A DNA stretch of 52,400 nucleotides from Limnohabitans sp. 2KL-17 (GTDB taxonomy: Bacteria > Pseudomonadota > Gammaproteobacteria > Burkholderiales > Burkholderiaceae_C). The stretch's first letter is position 1. Each line of letters begins with the position of its first letter. The notes under the pieces are model-generated. The model was not told the DNA's origin, did no database searches, and saw only the letters and a list, made by a program, of their open reading frames with translations. The translations under genes and the position numbers were made by a program. Location of the stretch: NCBI RefSeq assembly GCF_003063415.1, contig NZ_NESK01000029.1, positions 1-52,400 on the forward strand, written 5' to 3'. Of the stretch, positions 47,992-52,400 are shown in pieces.

Positions 47992-48966
47992 ATGTCCATT
48001 TCAAAACGCGACTTCCTGGCCCTCGGCGCTGCCGCTGGTGCATCGTTGAGCCTGCCCGCCTGGGCTCAGGCCAAGCCACTCATTGCCAGCATCAACATGT
48101 TCGTGCCTGCCGCACCCGGCGGCGGCTGGGACGGCACCGCGCGGTCCATCGAGCGCGCCGCCAAGGCCGCAGGCCTGGTCGGCAACATGCAGTTTGAAAA
48201 CGTGGGCGGCGCAGGCGGCATGGTCGGCCTGCCCCGCTTTGTCAACCAGCGCAAAGGCCAGGGCAACACCCTGATGATTGGCGGCTCGGTCATGATCGGT
48301 GCGGGCATTGCCAACAAAAGCCCCGTCACCATCAAAGACGTGACCCCTATTGCCCGCCTGACCGAAGAAGCCGGCGTGATCGTGGTGCCCGCCAACGGCA
48401 AGATCAAGACCTGGAAAGAACTCGAAGCCGCCATCAAGGCCAACCCCAAAGCCGTCTCGGTTGCGGGTGGCAGCGCAGGCGGCACCGACCACCTGATTTT
48501 GGGCATGCTCATCAAGGCCCTGGGCAAGAACCCGCGTGAAGCAGCCTACGTGGCTTTTGCAGGTGGTGGCCCCGCCAACGCGGCCATTCTGGGCGGCCAG
48601 GTGGTGGCTGGCATTTCGGGTTACTCCGAATTTGAAGAGCAAATCAAGGCCGGCCGCATGATCCCGCTGGCCGTGTCGGGCAAGCGCCGCATTCCTGGTG
48701 TGAACTTGCCCACCCTGACTGAGCTGGGCATCAACGTCACCGAATCCAACTGGCGCGGCGTGTTTGCGCCACCCGGCATCTCGGCTGCACAACGAGAAGC
48801 CATGATCGACTTCGTCACCAAACTCAACGCCTCAGCCCAGTGGCGCCAAGAACTCGAAACCCGCAAGTGGACCGACGCCTTCATGACCGAGCGCCCGTTT
48901 GAACGCGAGCTGGCCAAGGACATCGAAGAAAAAATCGTACTCATGAAAGAACTGGGTCTGGCATGA
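47992..48966 (+). CDS. tctC: Tripartite tricarboxylate transporter substrate-binding protein
   Basis: TctC is the periplasmic receptor of the TTT uptake system. The 324-residue precursor has a signal peptide (MSISKRDFLALGAAAGASLS, ending at AWAQA) and the family features FVPAAPGGGWDGTARSIE, FENVGGAGGMVGLPRFVN and SVAGGSAGGTDHLI, followed by NWRGVFAPPGI. AGGAGACCC precedes the ATG. This form lacks the typical Bug-family start and belongs to the TctC branch proper. It is first in tctCBA and overlaps tctB as ATGA. Confidence 0.95.
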   Translation: MSISKRDFLALGAAAGASLSLPAWAQAKPLIASINMFVPAAPGGGWDGTARSIERAAKAAGLVGNMQFENVGGAGGMVGLPRFVNQRKGQGNTLMIGGSVMIGAGIANKSPVTIKDVTPIARLTEEAGVIVVPANGKIKTWKELEAAIKANPKAVSVAGGSAGGTDHLILGMLIKALGKNPREAAYVAFAGGGPANAAILGGQVVAGISGYSEFEEQIKAGRMIPLAVSGKRRIPGVNLPTLTELGINVTESNWRGVFAPPGISAAQREAMIDFVTKLNASAQWRQELETRKWTDAFMTERPFERELAKDIEEKIVLMKELGLA

Positions 48967-49427
48967 CCCCCTTGCGCGTTGCACTGTTGCTGGTCACCCT
49001 TTGCGGGGTGGCCGCATGGCAGGTCACGGTCATTCCTGAATCCCTGATGCAGATGACCGTTGGCCCCGTGCTGGCACCCGGTGTGATCGTGGCCGCACTC
49101 AGCGTGCTGGCCGTGCTGTACGGCATCAGCGCCTGGCGCGGTCGCCAAACCGACGAAAGCCACGCGCCCGACCAATCGCCTTTGCCAGGCGCCAATCGCC
49201 GTGTGATCAGCTTGTTGGGCGGCGGCGCGGCCTTCATCGCCCTAGTGATTCCGCTGGGTTTTGTCATCCCCGGCATGCTGTGCGGCATGGGCGTGGCCCG
49301 TGCTTTTGACGCCCCCCTGAACCTCAAGTCGGCTCTGGTCTGCGGCACCGTTGCCAGCACATTCTGGTTTGTCTTTGCCAAACTGTTGGGCGTGGGTCTG
49401 GGCCCTGCACTGCCCTGGCTGATTTGA
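48963..49427 (+). CDS. tctB: Tripartite tricarboxylate transporter small membrane subunit
   Basis: The 154-residue protein has four hydrophobic segments (LRVALLLVTLCGVAAWQV; LAPGVIVAALSVLAVLYGIS; LLGGGAAFIALVIPLGFVIP; LVCGTVASTFWFVFAKLLGV) with the TctB layout. The C-terminal VFAKLLGVGLGPALPWL is typical. It overlaps tctC by four bases and precedes tctA by 71 bases. Confidence 0.92.
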   Translation: MTPLRVALLLVTLCGVAAWQVTVIPESLMQMTVGPVLAPGVIVAALSVLAVLYGISAWRGRQTDESHAPDQSPLPGANRRVISLLGGGAAFIALVIPLGFVIPGMLCGMGVARAFDAPLNLKSALVCGTVASTFWFVFAKLLGVGLGPALPWLI

Positions 49428-49449
49428 CTCAGGTCTAGGCCCGCTTAAA

Positions 49450-49484
49450 GCTGAGCGCTCAGCCGCGACGTTTTCACGTTTTTT
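49450..49484 (+). other. Palindrome with T-rich tail between tctB and tctA
   Basis: GCTGAGCGCTCAGC (49450-49463) is a perfect 14-base palindrome, followed within 10 bases by TTTTCACGTTTTTT. It looks like a weak terminator or attenuator in the middle of the tct operon, which could lower tctA expression relative to tctC and tctB, or protect the tctCB message end. Confidence 0.5.
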
Positions 49485-49498
49485 CGATCGGATACCCC

Positions 49499-50989
49499 AT
49501 GGAAGCTTTTGACGCCCTGATGGGTGGCTTTGCCATTGCCTTGCAACCCACCACCTTGATGTGGGGCTTTGTAGGCTGCTTCATCGGCACGCTGGTGGGT
49601 GTGCTGCCGGGCATTGGCCCGGCGCTCACCATCGCTTTGCTGCTGCCCCTGACCTACCACGTGCCCGCCACCAGCATGTTCGTCATGTTCGCAGGCATTT
49701 ATTACGGCGCCGCTTACGGCGGCTCCACCACCTCCATCTTGCTCAACACCCCTGGCGAGTCTGCCGCAGTGGTCACCGCGCTCGAGGGCAACAAAATGGC
49801 CCGCAACGGCCGCGCAGGCCAAGCACTGGCCACAGCGGCCATTGGCAGCTTTGTGGCGGGGACCATCGGCACCCTGGCCTTGACTTTTGTAGCCCCCTGG
49901 GTGGTCGATGCAGCGCTGGCTTTTGGCCCGGCCGAATACTTCAGCCTGATGGTGTTGTCCGTGGTGGCCGTGTCGGCCGTGTTGGGCAACTCGATGCTGC
50001 GCGGCCTGGTGGCGTTGGGCTTGGGTCTGCTCTTGGGCATGGTGGGTGTCGACCTGCAAACCGGGCAAGCCCGCTTTACTTTTGGTCGCCCCGAATTGCT
50101 GGATGGCATCGAAGTCACCGTGGCCGCTGTGGGCCTTTTTGCAGTGGGTGAAGCGCTGTACCTGGCCTGGCAAGGCCGTGAAGCCAAAGCCGGCGAGGTC
50201 ATGAAAATGTCGGGCAGTCTGTGGCTCAGCAAGCAAGACTGGGCGCGCTCCTGGAAAGCCTGGTTGCGGGGTGCCTTCTTTGGCTTTCCGATCGGTGCCA
50301 TGCCCGCAGGTGGGGCCGAGTTGCCCACCTTGCTGTCGTACTACACCGAGAAAAAACTCTCCAAACACCCCGAAGAATTCGGCCATGGCGCCATCGAAGG
50401 TGTGGCAGGCCCGGAAGCTGCCAACAATGCCGCGGCTGCGGGGGTGTTGATGCCCTTGCTCACACTGGGCATCCCCACTTCAGCGACGGCGGCCATCATG
50501 CTCTCGGCCTTTGAAGGCTACGGTATCCAGACCGGGCCGCAGTTGTTCAGCCAGCAAGGCAGCCTAGTGTGGACGCTGATTGCCAGCCTCTATATCGGCA
50601 ACGTCATCTTGCTGGTGCTCAACCTGCCGCTGGTCAGCCTCTGGGTCAAACTGCTCAAGATCCCACCGCCTTGGTTGTACGCTGGCATCATCGTCATCTC
50701 GACGGCAGGGGTTTATGGCGCGGGCAACTCGGTGTTCAACGTCGGCTTGCTGTTTGTCTTCGGCTTGCTGGGCTATGTCATGCGCCGCTTTGACTTTCCG
50801 GCAGCGCCGTTGATCGTGGGCTTGATTCTGGCCCCTCTGGGTGAGCAATCGATGCGCCAGGCCCTGACCATCAGCCAAGGCGAGTGGTCCACCTTCTTCA
50901 CCCGGCCACTGTCTGGCAGCTTGATGGCGGTGGCTGCGCTGCTGCTGATCGTGCCGCCACTCTGGAAGCGCTACCGCGCCACACGCTGA
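49499..50989 (+). CDS. tctA: Tripartite tricarboxylate transporter large membrane subunit
   Basis: TctA is the main translocation channel of the TTT system. The 496-residue protein has about twelve membrane segments and the signature region [28 protein letters not shown] (positions about 25-52), then [20 protein letters not shown]. The second repeat holds [25 protein letters not shown], near residue 317. Length is normal. The ribosome site is weak. A GAACGG/CCGTTC hairpin (50993-51016) without a T-run follows the stop. Confidence 0.96.
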   Translation: MEAFDALMGGFAIALQPTTLMWGFVGCFIGTLVGVLPGIGPALTIALLLPLTYHVPATSMFVMFAGIYYGAAYGGSTTSILLNTPGESAAVVTALEGNKMARNGRAGQALATAAIGSFVAGTIGTLALTFVAPWVVDAALAFGPAEYFSLMVLSVVAVSAVLGNSMLRGLVALGLGLLLGMVGVDLQTGQARFTFGRPELLDGIEVTVAAVGLFAVGEALYLAWQGREAKAGEVMKMSGSLWLSKQDWARSWKAWLRGAFFGFPIGAMPAGGAELPTLLSYYTEKKLSKHPEEFGHGAIEGVAGPEAANNAAAAGVLMPLLTLGIPTSATAAIMLSAFEGYGIQTGPQLFSQQGSLVWTLIASLYIGNVILLVLNLPLVSLWVKLLKIPPPWLYAGIIVISTAGVYGAGNSVFNVGLLFVFGLLGYVMRRFDFPAAPLIVGLILAPLGEQSMRQALTISQGEWSTFFTRPLSGSLMAVAALLLIVPPLWKRYRATR

Positions 50990-51068
50990 CGGGAACGGTC
51001 ATACCCACGCCCGTTCTGTCGTGCACGGCAACAAGGCCATCCATGCGCGCCGAAGGCATGGCCCACGA

Positions 51069-51890
51069 TCAATCCTTTTTCTTTTGGGTTCGTCGGCTTT
51101 GCAGCATGTCCACGTTCATTTCGCCATCGAGTGCCGAGGCGTAAAAACGCTCAATCATCTGCACCGATGTGCGGGCATTGCGGGCCAGCGTCAGCATGTC
51201 GATGCCTTGCCCATACAAGAGCCGGAACATGATGGAGGTGTGGCGCAGGCAATAAAGCGTGCGCAAACGGCCCAGTGAATCCATCGGTGACACACCCGCC
51301 TCGCGCATCACCCATTTGAACCAAAAACCCAACACCGCCAAGGCGTAATTTCGGTCTGTTTCTGCGGGTAAAAAAACATAGTCATCAGGCCTGCCAAAAC
51401 CCAGACTTTGACCATGCGCCAAGGCAGATTCATACACCTGCACAGCAGGGCGCAAAGGCACCATCGGCGTGTCATGGCGTTTGATTTGCGGCAAGTTCAT
51501 GCGCAGATACACGCTCTTGCCACGAACTACCTGCACGTGCTTGTTCTTGAGTTGACGCAAATCACCAGGCCGCACAAAACTGTTCACCATGAAGCGGATC
51601 GCCCAAGCCATGTCGGGGGGCAAATTCAAATGGCGCGGCTGCACCCAAAATCGCTCTCGATGACCCGTCGAAGCCTTGATTTCGGGGGCTTTGCTGCCCC
51701 ATCTGGACAAACGGTGGGCGGTGCGTACCATCGCCGCATACTCTTTCAAGCTCAGCATCGAACGCGGGCGACTGGCCACCTTGATCGACGGCAGTTCGGG
51801 CACCTCACGCAAGAAACCGTGCCGGATGGCCAATTTAAGCAGTTTGCGCACCACCTGAACCTGCCCCTGTTTGACGTACTGCTTAGCCAC
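51069..51890 (-). pseudogene. Tyrosine recombinase (phage-type integrase), N-terminus lost to IS3 insertion
   Basis: The 273-residue frame holds the catalytic part of a tyrosine recombinase: a first Arg in NSFVRPGDLRQL, the box-II sequence YCLRHTSIMF, and the nucleophile Tyr in MIERFYASALDG. The N-terminal SAM-like core-binding domain is mostly missing. The first dozen codons (51856-51890) fall in the presumed IS3 end, so the original gene probably entered near 51855 and the GTG start is accidental. Length is well below the usual 330-400. It is likely a remnant of an integrated element at the end of the tct locus. A functional shortened protein is possible but unlikely. Confidence 0.7.
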
Positions 51891-52400
51891 TTCATTATGC
51901 GGCCTTCAATTGCTGTGCCGCGTCCCAGCGTTTTTCAAACTGCATCGGACTGACGTAGCCCAACGTGGAGTGCAACCGCCGGTGGTTGTAGAACGTCAGC
52001 CAGTCAATCACCTCATCCATTGCCTGCCTGCGGGTTGCAAACCTCTGTCCGTACAGCCTGCCCACCTTCAAGCGACCCCACAGACTCTCCGTAGGTGCGT
52101 TGTCCCAGCAGTTTCCCTTGCGGCTCATGGAACTTCTCATTTTGTAACCCGCCAGCGTGCCCTGGAACTCATGCCCGCAGTATTGGCTGCCTCGGTCCGA
52201 ATGGAAGATCAGGCCTGGCGCTGGCTGACGCCGGAACCATGCCATCTTTAACGCGTCTGTCACCAGGCTGCTCTGCATGTGAGGCTGCATGCTCCAGCCC
52301 ACCACCTGTCGGCTGAACAGGTCTATCACTGCTGCCAAGTACAAACCAGCCCTCGTCGGTGGCGATATAGGTGATGTCTCCCGTCCAGACCTGGTTAGGG
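51856..52400 (-). mobile_element. IS3-family insertion sequence, 3' part (runs off right edge)
   Basis: The left tip appears to be TGAACCTGCCCCTGTTTGAC at 51856, close to known IS3-family ends that begin TGAACC. The transposase stop lies 40 bases inside. The element interrupts a tyrosine recombinase gene. A three-base target duplication (ACC at 51853-51855) is expected but cannot be checked, because the other end is outside the window. Confidence 0.65.
51895..52400 (-). pseudogene. IS3-family transposase OrfB (InsF-like), C-terminal part, frameshifted
   Basis: The frame to the TAA at 51895 has the DDE integrase core: the second Asp in IFHSDRGSQYCGHEF, the Glu in NCWDNAPTESLWGRLKVG and the tail FYNHRRLHSTLGYVSPMQFE. 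The first catalytic Asp (PNQVWTGDITYIATDEGW, near 52350-52398) lies in another frame. Just before LAAVIDLFSRQ the sequence reads GGTTTGTAC where GGTTGTAC is expected, an extra T at about 52343-52345. This one-base insertion would break the protein. It could also be a sequencing error. Confidence 0.75.

Overview
The window is a G+C-rich chromosomal segment of a betaproteobacterium. Protein content and gene order point to Burkholderiales, most likely a Comamonadaceae/Limnohabitans-type freshwater bacterium. The main signs are a PBP1A gene divergent from pilMNOPQ-aroKB-dgt, divergent cyaY and lptM-lysA, System II (CcsB/ResB) cytochrome c maturation, a CIRCE-controlled groESL, and a tctED/tctCBA citrate-type transport locus. 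The taxon is inferred from content; there is no rRNA gene in the window.

Layout, left to right. 1-290: the 5' end of an IS5-family transposase. 298-6507: gltBD (GOGAT), leftward. 6575-7400: a REP-associated Y1 transposase (RAYT) element with near-perfect inverted ends, inserted exactly at the stop codon of a methyltransferase gene (7396-8268). 8388-16991: a long leftward run, pilM-pilN-pilO/P fusion-pilQ-aroK-aroB-dgt-MFS-DUF1415. 17180-19567: PBP1A, rightward. 19621-23242: cyaY, lptM-lysA, msrQ and msrP. 23332-27593: ccsB, resB and a cytochrome c4. 27691-31174: engB, an alpha/beta hydrolase, and two tandem LpxL-type acyltransferases. 31401-34154: a small HTH regulator followed by groES-groEL.

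34357-40163 is a leftward seven-gene cluster of exported or membrane proteins with a strong copper signature: a small Cys/His-rich exported protein, a TolC-like protein, a Tat-exported multicopper oxidase, a cupredoxin, a DUF411-CusF fusion, a HupE/UreJ-like membrane protein and a small exported protein. It contains no P-type ATPase, no RND pump and no regulator, and is the least conventional system here. 40233-45714 holds a J-domain protein, then pgi-tal divergent from zwf-hexR (central sugar metabolism with its regulator). 45735-50989 holds tctED divergent from tctCBA. The right edge is a tyrosine-recombinase remnant cut by an IS3-family element whose own transposase appears frameshifted.

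No tRNA, rRNA or CRISPR array was seen. No gene-free stretch exceeds about 230 bases. Starts were re-chosen in many genes using Shine-Dalgarno sequences, signal peptides and 4-bp ATGA overlaps.
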